From Pirellulaceae bacterium (GTDB taxonomy: Bacteria; Planctomycetota; Planctomycetia; Pirellulales; Pirellulaceae), in NCBI GenBank assembly GCA_029243025.1, contig JAQWSU010000005.1, forward strand, positions 31,286 through 95,285: DNA of 64,000 nucleotides, read 5' to 3'. The translations under genes and the position numbers were made by a program. The notes under the pieces were generated by a model. That model did not search any database, was not told the DNA's origin, and saw nothing but the letters and a program-made list of their open reading frames with translations. Shown here in pieces: positions 17,916 through 28,098 of this stretch (within the stretch, counting starts at the first letter, position 1; each line of letters begins with the position of its first letter).

Positions 17916-18878
17916 ATGAAGTATCCCTGTCTATTATTGGTTCTATGTGTAACCGGCACGCTTCTTTCTCAGCCTCCTCAAGTCAGCGCTCAGGTCGGCG
18001 CGAGAGTGGTCGGTTTATGGCAATTTAATGAAGCTGCACCCGGCACTGCAAACGATTCGTCCGGTTTCGGAAATCACGGCGTCGACATAGGCGTGGATAC
18101 AGGACAGACGGGGCGCGTCCCAAGTATGCCCGATTTTGGCAATGCGCTCTCAGTGCGCCATAAGCCGATCGAAAAGACGGAGGGTGGTATACCGCAAAAC
18201 GCAGCCCTTTCATACGTCGACGTCGACGGAAGCAGCTCCCTTCGCATCGGCCAGAGCGCGGATGATTCCTGGAGCATTACACTGTGGGCCCATCAGATTT
18301 CCAATGGCGGGGAATACATCGATCTCTACGGAAGATATATCGCTCTGGAGGAAGGGTTTCCCTTTTACTTTGATTCGGGAACTACCGGGGATGACCAGTA
18401 CTACTTTTGGTCGCAAGACGTGCCGCCAGTTCGGGCCTGGATGAAAGGTGTCGGCGGGGAGCTGCCGCCCTCTGACGTGTTCGATCAATGGGCCCATTAT
18501 GCGATCGTCTATGACGGCTCGGCGGCAGAAGACAACTTCAAGTTATACCGAGACGGAGATCAGGGGCCCAATGGAGGGCTACGGACCTGGACCGTGGATT
18601 CGGCACTGGAAGGCTTTGATGCCGAAGATGGAGTCCCTGGAGCCGTCCAGATCGGTGCGCAAACCCATCCTACGCTTCCCCCCAAAGACATGTCTCTACC
18701 TCGCAACTTCCATGGCAATTTTGATGACGTGGCAATCTTCAACGGGGCCCTCACGAAGGATGAGATCGCCACAATCATGGACGGCGACTTCAGGGCTCAT
18801 GTTCCCGAGCCGTCCAGTCTCAGCCTGTTCGCGGTGGCGGTGACGGTGACAGGGCTTTTGTTCCGAAGGCGGCGCTAG
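17916..18878 (+). CDS. Exported LamG-domain protein with PEP-CTERM tail
   Basis: About 320 residues. ATG 17916 is chosen because it begins a signal peptide (KYPCLLLVLCVTGTLLSQPP) and has TGAGGA upstream; the 22 upstream codons are not signal-like. A LamG-type domain follows (about 30-290; VVGLWQFNEAAPGTANDSSG, WSITLWAH, WAHYAIVYDGS). The C-terminus is VPEPSSLSLFAVAVTVTGLL then RRRR, a canonical PEP-CTERM. Unlike the neighbouring paralogs it lacks dockerin-like repeats. Secreted and exosortase-processed by inference. Confidence 0.85.
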   Translation: MKYPCLLLVLCVTGTLLSQPPQVSAQVGARVVGLWQFNEAAPGTANDSSGFGNHGVDIGVDTGQTGRVPSMPDFGNALSVRHKPIEKTEGGIPQNAALSYVDVDGSSSLRIGQSADDSWSITLWAHQISNGGEYIDLYGRYIALEEGFPFYFDSGTTGDDQYYFWSQDVPPVRAWMKGVGGELPPSDVFDQWAHYAIVYDGSAAEDNFKLYRDGDQGPNGGLRTWTVDSALEGFDAEDGVPGAVQIGAQTHPTLPPKDMSLPRNFHGNFDDVAIFNGALTKDEIATIMDGDFRAHVPEPSSLSLFAVAVTVTGLLFRRRR

Positions 18879-19006
18879 CTCCTTGGCCTGTAACAAATAT
18901 CGGGAGCCTGTCTAAGCTTGCAACTTATTTTCTAGCGTGACGACGTGGTAGCTTGGTGACTTATTCAGATATTCACCGAAAGTGAACTCGGATAAAAGCG
19001 CGTTTT

Positions 19007-20188
19007 TGGAATTGCCTGGCCATTGGTATCGTCGCGGCTTCGTTTCTAATGCGTCAAGAAGTATTGGCCCAACCGCTTGGACCGGAGGGGTTGCGCGGTG
19101 TGAATCAAATGCCAAATCCTAGCTTCGAAGAAGAGGGACCGGGCGGAGAAGAACATGCGTTGGGTTGGGTGGGTCGTCCGCCAGCGGAAAACCGGGGTTG
19201 GGTCACTCGCATTCAGGGTGAGGCCCGTAAGGGTGACTGGTCGATGGAGTACGATAACACAGCACCCAGCGATTTTGGTCAGTGGAAAGAGTTCAAGAAT
19301 AATGATCGGTCGGAGCACATCGGCGGCACACTCATACTTCCTGATACTGGGCTGGATTTTACGTATGGGCCTCCGGATAACTGCCTTGCGTGCTATCCCG
19401 TCCTACCAAGTGAATCGTACACACAATCGGCGTGGGTCATGATGACTGACCCGTTCGTTCCGTCAGACGGTGCATCTATTTTAAGACTCGGAAGCCGACT
19501 TAACTTTGGCGGCGGTGCCGGCGGCGAGCCTTTGGATGATGATGGTAATTACGTATCCAATCTTCTTACCCCTCTTGACGACCTGACACTTAACGAATGG
19601 GTATTCTTTAAAAAAAACGTACATCCTGCCCAAACTTACTGCGAACGGTAGCGAAATATGGGCTGCCCAACCGGGGTGGAACATCGATCTGGGTGCCGGC
19701 AATTAAGAGAATCTTGACGGTAGGCTTATCGTCGACGATGTGTTTTGGGGGCTGACGCCTGAGCCGACGGGACTCTGTGATATCAACCGAGACGGCGTTT
19801 GCAACGTTGCCGACATCGACGCGATGACGCAGATGGTGCGTGCCGGCACTGCAACGCCCGACCAGCTTACCGGATTGATCCAGCGTCCGTCCCTCGACGG
19901 ATTCAACACCTACTTGGGCGACGCCAACCTGGATGGCGAATTCAACAGCTGCGATTTGACGACGGTTTTTCAGGCGGCCAAGTATGAGCTTGACGAAGAC
20001 GCTGGGTGGGCAGAAGGCGACTGGACGGGCGATGGCCAATTCGACACGGCCGACCTAGTTGCGCATTCCAAGACGGCGGCTACGAAATGGGGCCGCGAGC
20101 TGCAGTTGCGGCCGTCCCGGAACCATCATCCACAATCTTGCTGGCCATGGGGATCATCGGTGCATGTCAATTTCAAACGTCTCGATAG
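19007..20188 (+). pseudogene. Broken dockerin-like/PEP-CTERM exported protein
   Basis: The coding remnant begins with a signal-peptide-like stretch (CLAIGIVAASFLMRQEVLAQ) that has no start codon in frame. A carbohydrate-binding-like domain (PNPSFEEEGPGGEEHALGWV; SYTQSAWVMM) follows. Its frame is lost at a run of A around 19610-19617 (stop at about 19649). It continues in another frame as LTANGSEIWAAQPGWNIDLG, with a TAA around 19702-19704, then the dockerin-like block (GDANLDGEFNSCDLTTVFQA), a one-base loss near 20067, and a PEP-CTERM tail (VPEPSSTILLAMGIIGACQF). At least three lesions make it a pseudogene. Confidence 0.75.
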
Positions 20189-20925
20189 AGTTGAGCGTCA
20201 AGTCAGAAGTACCTATGGCGAAGAACCCCCGCAATTGAGTTCGGGCTTGTTGCTGTTGGGTGGATTTCATTAACCCATACGTATTACGGGACACGTCATC
20301 AATCGACCCTGTTTTTGGGACACGTTAAACGGGGCAAACTTTGTGCCCCGTTTGCTCATGAGAAGGGCCGCTCAGATTGCTGAACACCAGACTTCGCTGA
20401 AATCTGCCCCATCAATGGAAGCTGCCTGGGGCAAAGCAATCGGGATCGGACGTGAGCAGCGGTGACCACTCGGAAATCCCCTGCACCCCCACCAGAAATC
20501 AGCCTATCTGCAGACGTGGATAGAACCTATTCCGAGTCACATGCGCCGCGGAGTCTATATGTGACATGTTGCCGCCGGCTCGGCAACAAACGACATGTGG
20601 CGAGCGACTGCAAGAAGCACGTACAGATGCTGACGCGTCGGGAAGCGAGCCACGTGCTTAGCATGACCTCTTTTGGCGATCCCGATGGGAATGGAGTGTA
20701 GGCCAAACATCTTTGGGGCTCCGGGATCGACCGACGACAGCTGATGGCGATTCTTCAGATGAGGCGTTGAATGAAGAACGGGCAGAAGGTTCTTCAGTAT
20801 CCGGTCACCGGTATTCACGAGAGGTCAACGCAGAGCCGTGGAAGAAGTCGACGAACCGGCTTCCTGCACGATTCTGCGTTTCATTTCACATCCTATTTCT
20901 GCAAGGAGAATACCCGATGGCCAAT
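20189..20925. other. Gene-poor accessory DNA
   Basis: About 740 bp without an intact gene. It contains a direct repeat GGGACACGT (20289-20297 and 20318-20326) next to the hairpin listed below, of the kind seen at ends of small mobile elements, and otherwise no protein-like frames. Confidence 0.4.
20328..20354. repeat. Perfect hairpin with flanking direct repeat
   Basis: AAACGGGGCA (20328-20337) and TGCCCCGTTT (20345-20354) form a 10-bp perfect stem around a 7-base loop. The absence of a T tail beyond the stem makes a terminator less likely; an element end or protein site is possible. The pseudogene ends 140 bp upstream. Confidence 0.6.
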
Positions 20926-21213
20926 TTAGACAAGGCGAGCCGCCAACTGTTCCAACGCCAACCCGATGAGTGCTTCCCGTCCATTCCCTCTCTCTGGCAG
21001 CACTGTTTTCGGCAGAAGTCCAACCAGAGCGTCTACGTCCGTTTGACAATAATCGAGAAGAGATATCTTTTCAGCGAACGTGAACGGTCCACCCCGCATC
21101 GCCAGTTCTTGCAGTTCGGTCTTCTCGACGGCTGCGATGGAGTCCAAACCGTAGAACGCCAACGTATCAAGCAGGCCACGTCTTACATCGGAGCGCCCAT
21201 TTGTGCGTACGCG
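20926..21213 (-). pseudogene. Fragment of a plasmid/element-type DNA polymerase (exonuclease part)
   Basis: The minus-strand frame reads RRGLLDTLAFYGLDSIAA, then ELAMRGGPFTFAEKISLLDY and CQTDVDALVGLLPK. This is the order of motifs in the 3'-5'-exonuclease part of polymerase-I-like proteins carried on proteobacterial plasmids and elements (CxxDVDAL with the catalytic Asp). A frame change follows, and an adjacent frame continues with EREWTGSTH. Only about 90 residues remain; it is a decayed piece. Confidence 0.4.
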
Positions 21214-21218
21214 TTGTT

Positions 21219-21347
21219 CGGCCCGAGTGTGGCGGCCAGATGAAGGTCGTGTCGTTCATCGAACCGCCTCAGGCAGACGTGATTGAAGAGATCCTCAACC
21301 ACTGCGGTTTGTGGCAGTCTGCTACGCCGAGGGCACCACTAGACTGA
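21219..21347 (+). pseudogene. C-terminal fragment of an IS91-like transposase
   Basis: About 40 codons ending TGA at 21345-21347: ECGGQMKVVSFIEPPQADVI, then EEILNHCGLW. This matches the C-terminal zinc-finger and tail (C-xx-CGG-M-V-FIE...IL-HLGLW) of IS91-family-type transposases. The rest is absent. It sits 5 bp from the polymerase fragment, so two decayed mobile pieces abut. Confidence 0.5.
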
Positions 21348-21535
21348 GGCGTTCTTCCTGGGTAGGCTGCCGGAAATTAAATTTCCTATCAGTGCATAAT
21401 AATATTGCCCCCTGATAAGTGAGGTAGCGGCAGCTTTAACCGCCTTGACGATATCGTGCTCTTGAGGATTAAGTAGGCGTGACATTATGGGCGTATGCTA
21501 AGGTCTCATCGATTTCAAACAAACAGGAGAACGAC

Positions 21536-23029
21536 ATGTCAGAGATAGATCCCTTATCGATGGCGGCAAGTCCTCAATCTGTTGCCGAGGGACATGCCGG
21601 TGTTGCGAGTGCTCATCCTTTAGCTACACAAGCAGGCATGGACTGTTTGCAAGCAGGCGGTAATGCATTTGATGCATTAATTGCAACCGCGATCACGCTG
21701 GTTGTAGTCGAACCTATGATGAGCGGTATTTTGGGTGTTGGCTTGGCCATGCTGCATTCTAAGAAAGAAGGCTCCAGCGTTTGTAACTTTTCCGGTCGAG
21801 TGCCGAAAAACTTTACTGCACCGGAGTGGAGTGAGAATAAAGCTGATGCTCTATCTATTGTATCGCCACAGGCGCTAGCAGGCTGGTTAGCTATTCATGA
21901 GAAATATGGAGTACTGCCTTCCAACAGACTTTTTGCAAGCGCTATTCAACATAGTGAGCGAGGATTTACATTAACTCAGGCAAACTGTTACTTTCTTAAT
22001 TTGGCTAAAAAATCAGTCCCCAGAAATATGCAGTTTGACTATTACCAGTCGAAGAACTTTGAGGTGGGTGACAGCTTAATTCAGGTCAAAACGGCCGACG
22101 TGCTGCGTGCGCTTGCTGGAAATCCTCAGGCCCTTGCGCGCGGCAAAATAGCTGACGCCATTCAAAAGACGGTGAACGAGCATCATGGAGCACTTACGCT
22201 GGCGGATATCGAAAGCGCTCCCGTGTTATGGCAGTCCGCATTAGCTGAGGACGTGTTTGGTCGGCGGGTAGCGGTGCCGCCACCAAACAGCGACGCGTTT
22301 ATCATATTACGAGCAGCGAAGTTGCTTGAGGCGACTTCGATTGATGCGCTGCAACACAATAGCGCGGAATATATCGACGCCGTTGCAGGCGTGCTTAAGC
22401 GAGTGATGAAGGAAGGGCGCAGCCTAGGCGGAGATCCGACAAAAATCGGACAAGAGTTTTCACCTGAAAAGCAACATACTACAACGCTGGTTGCTCGAGA
22501 TGTGCAAGGCAATTGTGCGATTATGACTCAAACGCTCGGCGGTTTTTTTGGTTCAGGCATTTGGGTTGAGGAGTATGGATTACCGTTGAATGGGGTAGGC
22601 AGTTACTTCTTCGATGTTGACCAGAAAATACCTGCCAGTCGTCGAGTTGCGGCGGGGTCTCAGGTGCCCTGGAGTGTCTCGTTAGTACAAATTTTTGATG
22701 GTGATGATTTAGAATACGCATTTGGTACGCCGGGCGGCTTCACGATTCAGCAGGCAGAATTACAGGTGTTATTAAATCTGCTGGTATTTAAGATGTCATT
22801 GGCTGAGGCAATTGATACACCTCGATTTTTTCTTGATGAGCGCGAAGATATTACGTTAGAGGGGCGGTTTAGCGCTGAAGTCCTGTCTGGACTATCCGAT
22901 AGAGGCTATGACCCAAAATGCTTAGGAGATTACTCATGGATGCTAGGCTGCATGCAAGGCCTCGCCTGTGGTGAAATGACTACGTTCGTTGGTGACGCCA
23001 GACGACATGCCGTAGCAATGGCTGTTTAG
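21536..23029 (+). CDS. Gamma-glutamyltransferase family protein
   Basis: About 497 residues from ATG 21536 (AGGAGA 8 bp upstream). It belongs to the Ntn-hydrolase gamma-glutamyltranspeptidase family. The N-terminal motif is HPLATQAGMDCLQAGGNAFD. The small subunit would begin at the Thr in EKQHTTTLVARD, the autocleavage and nucleophile position, followed by TQTLGGFFGSG and the oxyanion Gly-Gly in FGTPGGFTIQQAE. No signal peptide is present, so it is cytosolic, unlike classic periplasmic Ggt. Codon use is visibly more A/T-rich (many TTA) than its neighbours, which suggests horizontal transfer. Substrate unknown. Confidence 0.88.
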   Translation: MSEIDPLSMAASPQSVAEGHAGVASAHPLATQAGMDCLQAGGNAFDALIATAITLVVVEPMMSGILGVGLAMLHSKKEGSSVCNFSGRVPKNFTAPEWSENKADALSIVSPQALAGWLAIHEKYGVLPSNRLFASAIQHSERGFTLTQANCYFLNLAKKSVPRNMQFDYYQSKNFEVGDSLIQVKTADVLRALAGNPQALARGKIADAIQKTVNEHHGALTLADIESAPVLWQSALAEDVFGRRVAVPPPNSDAFIILRAAKLLEATSIDALQHNSAEYIDAVAGVLKRVMKEGRSLGGDPTKIGQEFSPEKQHTTTLVARDVQGNCAIMTQTLGGFFGSGIWVEEYGLPLNGVGSYFFDVDQKIPASRRVAAGSQVPWSVSLVQIFDGDDLEYAFGTPGGFTIQQAELQVLLNLLVFKMSLAEAIDTPRFFLDEREDITLEGRFSAEVLSGLSDRGYDPKCLGDYSWMLGCMQGLACGEMTTFVGDARRHAVAMAV

Positions 23030-23756
23030 TTGTGCCTGTCGTACGCGATCTGTTTGAACAAACACGTTCGAATTTCACAAAAGATCTACCGTCCGGAGGC
23101 CCGACTTAGAGACCTGTATTTCTAGCGAGTCAAATTATGAGAATCTTGAGGTAGGATGGTAACCGTCGAAGCCTAAGATTGGTTCATGTCTGTGGGCCGG
23201 AACCGTGAACAGCGTCACGTCGTTGCGATCACCCGTGCCTTACGCGCCGATGGCTCCACAGTCCGGCCAATTTCTCTGTGACTCCTTGAGTCACGAATAT
23301 CCCGAAAGTTCATCAGTCGGGAGCTCATTCTGCGTCGGCAGCTGCCGAAGAAATCGCCGGATACATCCCTCAATGGCTCTTTCCTCATCAGCAAAAACGT
23401 TTCCCGATCTGCAGTCCCCCCTGCCCTGACTTGGCACAACCTTCTACAAGTCAACTACCTCACTTGAAGACCTTTGTCCGCAGGAGAGCAAATCACGCGT
23501 TTCGAGAGCAGACACTTCGAGAGCAGACACTTCGAGAGGCTGTGCAAGCTGTCACAGCTTCCCCCGCATCAACGCCAAATCACGAACTGAGAGAGCAAAG
23601 GCCTCAACAGGCCTGCTTCAACTGTGCAGACCCTTGGTACTTTGATTTTGTCGTGCGTCACGGACGCCGGCTGTCCCCTGACAACCGGCTTGTTCTGAAC
23701 GGTTACTGAAACGTCCTAGGTCAAGTTGATTAAGACGTTTCGTTGATGACGTTCAA
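23030..23756. other. Gene-poor stretch with short tandem repeat
   Basis: About 730 bp. No protein family was recognised; short frames on both strands are unconvincing. It holds a tandem repeat of unit TTCGAGAGCAGACAC (23501-23515, 23516-23530, partial 23531-23538). Confidence 0.4.
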
Positions 23757-24995
23757 TTAACGTCGCTTCCGACGAATCGCACAAAGCGCGAGAGCACCAA
23801 GCAACAAAACGGCCGAACTCGGTTCGGGAACGACCTGAGCCGCGTTATACGGACCTTTTTCATAACCGCCATCGGAAAACGCGGTGACAAAGTCGGCCGA
23901 ATTGAAGCGTGAGTCACCGTTCCAATCGCCTTCGCTCCAAACCGCTGCCTCATCAACTTCGTACTTAGCGGCACCAAAAACTTGAACGAAGTCACCACTA
24001 TTGAATTGGCCGTCCAGGTCTGAATCGCCCATCCAAGTACCAAGCACGTCGTGCACGTAATTGACACGTTCCGCCGGATCGGTGAGCGAGCCGTCGTCGA
24101 GGCGAATCGTCGGATCAGGCGACACACCCAAGGCATAGTCAAGTGCACCTCTGAGAAGGGCCGTACCTGCATCGGTCAGGATTGTCGCTTCCCAACCAGG
24201 ACCTGTGCCGTCGGCACCACCGGTTGGATCGTCTTCAGGCGCAGGACCACGATTGGTGTTGCTCAAGAACATACTAATGCGCATTCCTGGGGCCTCTCGA
24301 CCATCACCCATCTCTTCGCCCGATTCGTAGACTGAGAGAACCGAAGCTTCAGGATGGCTTTCTTTGAACTCAGGCATGACAGCGAGGTTAGCACCCGTAC
24401 CTTCTTGAGGGCTACACCAGCTCATGCGTCCGCCACCTTCTTCGCCCAAATCCTGATCATCGTAGATCGTGTAGACACCGTTCTGCAATCCTGACAACTG
24501 AATGATCGGATGAGAATCATCGATGATTTCGATGTCAGTCCCAAAGTGCGTTCCGGCAATAATCTCCTCGCCGTCTTCCACATTGTCTCGAATCGTTCCC
24601 GGCGATCCGTGTCCTTCGCCCTCACGACCAAAATCGCCCCAACCGAGCGTGTCGCAGGCAAAATTCTCGTTATTGATCATCGGCGTTGTCGTTTCCTCAA
24701 TGTAACCAACGCGGCTTGAGCTAACTGATTCATTGATCCAAACGACATCCGCGTCGTCGGCTGCCTCAAGCGCCGCTTCCGGATCAGCAGCCGCGGAATC
24801 GTTGCTCCAGACGTCGAGCGAATGCCCGAGCCCCTCGAGGAAATCAATCTGAGCTTCGTCACCTTCGTCGACTGGCTCATCTGCTCGCTGAATGTAGAAA
24901 ATTTCCGCCGCCTTTGCGTCAGCGACGATACCAGTCGCCAAGAAGATCGTCGCCAATCCCATGGCCAAAAACTTCAACTCAACTAAAATTTTCAT
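23757..24995 (-). CDS. Exported protein with dockerin-like repeats and PEP-CTERM tail
   Basis: 412 residues. A signal peptide (LKFLAMGLATIFLATGIVAD) is followed by an uncharacterised domain (about 30-310) with a repeated pattern of Asp/Glu-rich turns (EIFYIQRADEPVDEGDEAQI) and DDSHPII-like segments. Then come paired EF-hand-like dockerin segments (GDSDLDGQFNSGDFVQVF; EGDWNGDSRFNSADFVTAF) and a PEP-CTERM tail (VPEPSSAVLLLGALALCAIR + KRR). The ATG has GGGGAT upstream. Its repeat block is closely similar to those of the LamG and pseudogene copies at 15.2 and 20 kb, so these genes are paralogs. Role unknown; secreted by inference. Confidence 0.85.
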   Translation of the reverse strand: MKILVELKFLAMGLATIFLATGIVADAKAAEIFYIQRADEPVDEGDEAQIDFLEGLGHSLDVWSNDSAAADPEAALEAADDADVVWINESVSSSRVGYIEETTTPMINNENFACDTLGWGDFGREGEGHGSPGTIRDNVEDGEEIIAGTHFGTDIEIIDDSHPIIQLSGLQNGVYTIYDDQDLGEEGGGRMSWCSPQEGTGANLAVMPEFKESHPEASVLSVYESGEEMGDGREAPGMRISMFLSNTNRGPAPEDDPTGGADGTGPGWEATILTDAGTALLRGALDYALGVSPDPTIRLDDGSLTDPAERVNYVHDVLGTWMGDSDLDGQFNSGDFVQVFGAAKYEVDEAAVWSEGDWNGDSRFNSADFVTAFSDGGYEKGPYNAAQVVPEPSSAVLLLGALALCAIRRKRR

Positions 24996-25380
24996 AAATC
25001 CCCGTCCAAATTAAAATGTCCGTTTCGTCAGTGACTTGGGGCATACTCTAAGGTGCCTCCGATTAGCAATCAATCAACAAATCGAGAAGTTCCACAATTT
25101 GTTCAAAATGAACTTCGATTTCCAAATTTCCAACAAGAGGTTGAACCCATCTGGCAAGCCACCGAGGGAAAAATGTCTTCGTCACGGCAACGCATTGGCA
25201 GCTGCCCATGTTCAACAAATGAAACACCCAGGCGATCTCGTGACGATGGGCAACGAGCAACGAAGCGAACGCAACGGGAGATCGATGGGAGTGAGTGGAA
25301 GGGCGCCAGACAGCAAGCGTTAAATGAGATCGGAGCCGCGATGCGGCGATGAGTTCTTATCTTCCGAACAATTCCTATCT
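24996..25380. other. Intergenic, no gene seen
   Basis: About 385 bp between two minus-strand genes. It should hold the promoter of the PEP-CTERM gene; I see no strong terminator for the large gene ending at 25381. Confidence 0.4.
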
Positions 25381-28098
25381 CTATTTCGATGAATTATCGC
25401 CAGCTGGATTATTTATTTGAGAACGCCGTTCGTGGATGGGGCTTCCCGCTTGATAACGTTTTAGTTGGGATCGACCTACCGCTTTGCGATTACTTGGCGA
25501 CAATTCGATAGCTCTGCTCTGCCAGCGGGTCGCTTTTTCAAAATCTCCCACTTCCGCGTAGGCAGCGGCAAGCGTATCAAGCACCAGCGGATTCTCGTTG
25601 TTCGTTAGGCGAGCGGCCCGCTCGGCGTACACAACCGCTTGCTGGCCATCACGTAGACGATCATCTTCGCAGGTGGCCAAAACCCAAGCTAGATTGTTGA
25701 GCGTCTGCAAATCGCTGGCGTTCAGCTGAAGGCTTTTGCGATATTGGCCAATCCCCTCGTCGAAACTCCCCAAGCCGATAAGCGCGCGACCGAATTCACG
25801 GTGAGCAGAGGCGTTATTCGGCATCAGCCGAACAGCATTTCCGAGATTCGCAACAGCCTGTTGGTCCCGCTGCAAGAGCAGTTGCGTGGTTCCCAGATCG
25901 TAATACGCTTGTGAGAAGTCCGGATTAATTTCCAGGGCGGCTTGAAAATGCTTGATTGCTTCTTCGAGTGCACCTTGTGCTTGCAGAGCCCGCCCCCAAT
26001 TTCGATGGGCTGCTGCTAATTGGGGATCAATTTCCAACGCAGCCTGATAATGCGTTATGGCTTCGTCGAAACGATCTTGAGCCTGTAAGACCGCACCCAA
26101 ATTATTGCGAGTCTCCGCGGAATTCGCATCGATTCGCAACGCAACTCCATACTCCTTGGCAGCTTCCCGGTAGCGACCTGTAATTTTCAGTACGTTGCCC
26201 AGATTGATGTGTGCTGCGGCAGAATCAGAACGTAATCTGACAACCAATTCAAAATGAGGCAAAGCCTCAACGTAACGTTTCCGCCGGACTAACAATTTTC
26301 CTATTTCACGACAAGCATCAACATTGTCCGGTGCAATTCGCAAAGCCTGTTCGAAATGTTTCTGTGCCAACTCAAAGCGATTCAAGGTTAGCAGGACCCT
26401 ACCAAGATCCTGTTGCGTTTGCGCAGAATTCGGTTCAATTCTAGCGGCCTCTTCGTAATGCGTAAGCGCCTCTTCGACGCGATTTAAATCATTCAAAAGA
26501 ATGGCACAATTGATATGCGCCTCGAAGTAATCAGCTTCAATTCTTATCGCTTGTTCGTAGTGCTCGAATGCTTCATCGGCTTGCTCCAATTCTTGGAGAG
26601 TATTCGCCAGCTTGAAGTGCACGTCGGCAAGCTCAGGACTCATCGCTAAAGCTATTTGGTACTCTGTCGCTGCTTCTTGGTAGCGTTTTGCTTCCTTGAG
26701 CGCATCGCCCAGATAGCGATGTGCCATCACCGAATCAGGCGTTACGACAACGGCATCGGAGAAATAGCTAATCGCTGCTTGAACTCGATCCGCATTGCGC
26801 ATGGCAAAACCGGCTTGAAAAAGCGTATGAGCATGAGAACGACGAGCAACATTTTCCAGCAGATCATCTTGGATTACCGTGCCATCGATCATAGCCGCAT
26901 TCTCCTTGCGTTCGACAAAAGTTGCCTTGGAACGATTGATGTCGATGAAAACCTGATCCAAGGGAAGCGCACCTTTGTAGATGGCGACCAAACGACCATC
27001 GCCATTTAAAAGAATTGTTGTGGGGATCGGTAGTGTCTGGCGGGAATGAATGACAAGATCGTGCAAAAGCTGAATGGTGTCGACAAGTTGTTTTGTCGCT
27101 CGGCCCCTAACGAAAGGCAAGTCCATATCCGTGGAAATTTGTTCATCAGCATTCGAAAGAATCGGCTTGCCTCCGCTTTTCTGGCCAATGCTCAAACGGT
27201 CGACGCTTAAGGCAATCACGTCCATTCCCACATCATCAAATTCTTGCTGGCGTTCTTTAAGTTCCTGCAGTTCCTCGATGCAAGGAAGACACCAGCTCGC
27301 CCAAAGATTGATCAAAATAGGACGTTTGCCGATCGGTAGCTCGCGATCCTGACCATCAAAGTCATGATAAGATATGCTTGGAACTCGTAAAGGGAACAGA
27401 AGAGGGACTCGCGCCGTTGCTGACCGAGCAGGCAGCGAGGATTTTCCCGGCGCAATCGCCAGACTTCGTTCGGGCGATTCCCAACTTTCGACTTGCCCCA
27501 CAGATTGTCTGATTCGGTAACGTTGATTTGAGCTAATTGACCCGAACTCGTCGCTAGAACCGTCGGGCCAAAGTACGCGAATCGATTTGATAGCGCCATG
27601 CTTACCAAGCCCAAAATGCAACCACTTACTAGACTGAGCTAGAAACGCGTCACCGGCACGCAGCGTCTTCGCGTGTATCGTGTTCGACTCACCGAGTGTG
27701 ATGATCTCCACGCGAGCGCCGATCGCGTCACGGTTGACGCTGGTCCCATTGCCAATCAACTGGAAGGCGACGTATTGATTCTGATGCTCGGTATCGTTTC
27801 TCATCAGTCGCAATCGCGGAGCGTTACGATTTGTGATCCAAACATCTAAGTCGCCGTCCAGATCCCAATCCAGACTCGCGACCGCGCGTCCGTCGTCCGG
27901 AAAATCGAGCCCGGATGCGGCGGAAATATCCGCAAAGCGTCCCTGAGCGTCGGGCTGAGACAAGGTGTTTAGAAAACAACAATTTTTCTCGCGTCCGCTA
28001 AATGACCTACCTTGTCGCATCATCGACGTCAGATCGACCGTGCTACGCGTTCTCTGATTGGAAATTCCGTCGCTTGCCTCGTTTCTAGATTGCGACAC
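25381..28098 (-). CDS. ASPIC/UnbV-thioredoxin-TPR part of candidate selenoprotein
   Basis: 905 codons in the same frame as the preceding ORF. Order (local residues): FG-GAP tail (54-92, RFADISAASGLDFPDDGRAV), ASPIC/UnbV region (about 125-180, ending SIRVLWPDGS), a TlpA-like thioredoxin domain with CxxC in NLWASWCLPCIEEL (Cys 270 and 273; 937 and 940 in the whole), then about twelve TPR units (430-870). The GTG at 28098 lies inside the SECIS-like hairpin, has no Shine-Dalgarno and is followed by no signal peptide although the domains are of exported types. It is therefore unlikely to be a true start. Confidence 0.85.
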   Translation of the reverse strand: MSQSRNEASDGISNQRTRSTVDLTSMMRQGRSFSGREKNCCFLNTLSQPDAQGRFADISAASGLDFPDDGRAVASLDWDLDGDLDVWITNRNAPRLRLMRNDTEHQNQYVAFQLIGNGTSVNRDAIGARVEIITLGESNTIHAKTLRAGDAFLAQSSKWLHFGLGKHGAIKSIRVLWPDGSSDEFGSISSNQRYRIRQSVGQVESWESPERSLAIAPGKSSLPARSATARVPLLFPLRVPSISYHDFDGQDRELPIGKRPILINLWASWCLPCIEELQELKERQQEFDDVGMDVIALSVDRLSIGQKSGGKPILSNADEQISTDMDLPFVRGRATKQLVDTIQLLHDLVIHSRQTLPIPTTILLNGDGRLVAIYKGALPLDQVFIDINRSKATFVERKENAAMIDGTVIQDDLLENVARRSHAHTLFQAGFAMRNADRVQAAISYFSDAVVVTPDSVMAHRYLGDALKEAKRYQEAATEYQIALAMSPELADVHFKLANTLQELEQADEAFEHYEQAIRIEADYFEAHINCAILLNDLNRVEEALTHYEEAARIEPNSAQTQQDLGRVLLTLNRFELAQKHFEQALRIAPDNVDACREIGKLLVRRKRYVEALPHFELVVRLRSDSAAAHINLGNVLKITGRYREAAKEYGVALRIDANSAETRNNLGAVLQAQDRFDEAITHYQAALEIDPQLAAAHRNWGRALQAQGALEEAIKHFQAALEINPDFSQAYYDLGTTQLLLQRDQQAVANLGNAVRLMPNNASAHREFGRALIGLGSFDEGIGQYRKSLQLNASDLQTLNNLAWVLATCEDDRLRDGQQAVVYAERAARLTNNENPLVLDTLAAAYAEVGDFEKATRWQSRAIELSPSNRKAVGRSQLKRYQAGSPIHERRSQINNPAGDNSSK

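Noticed and set aside
23501..23538. 15-bp tandem repeat as CRISPR
   Set aside because: Only 2.5 direct copies with no spacers.
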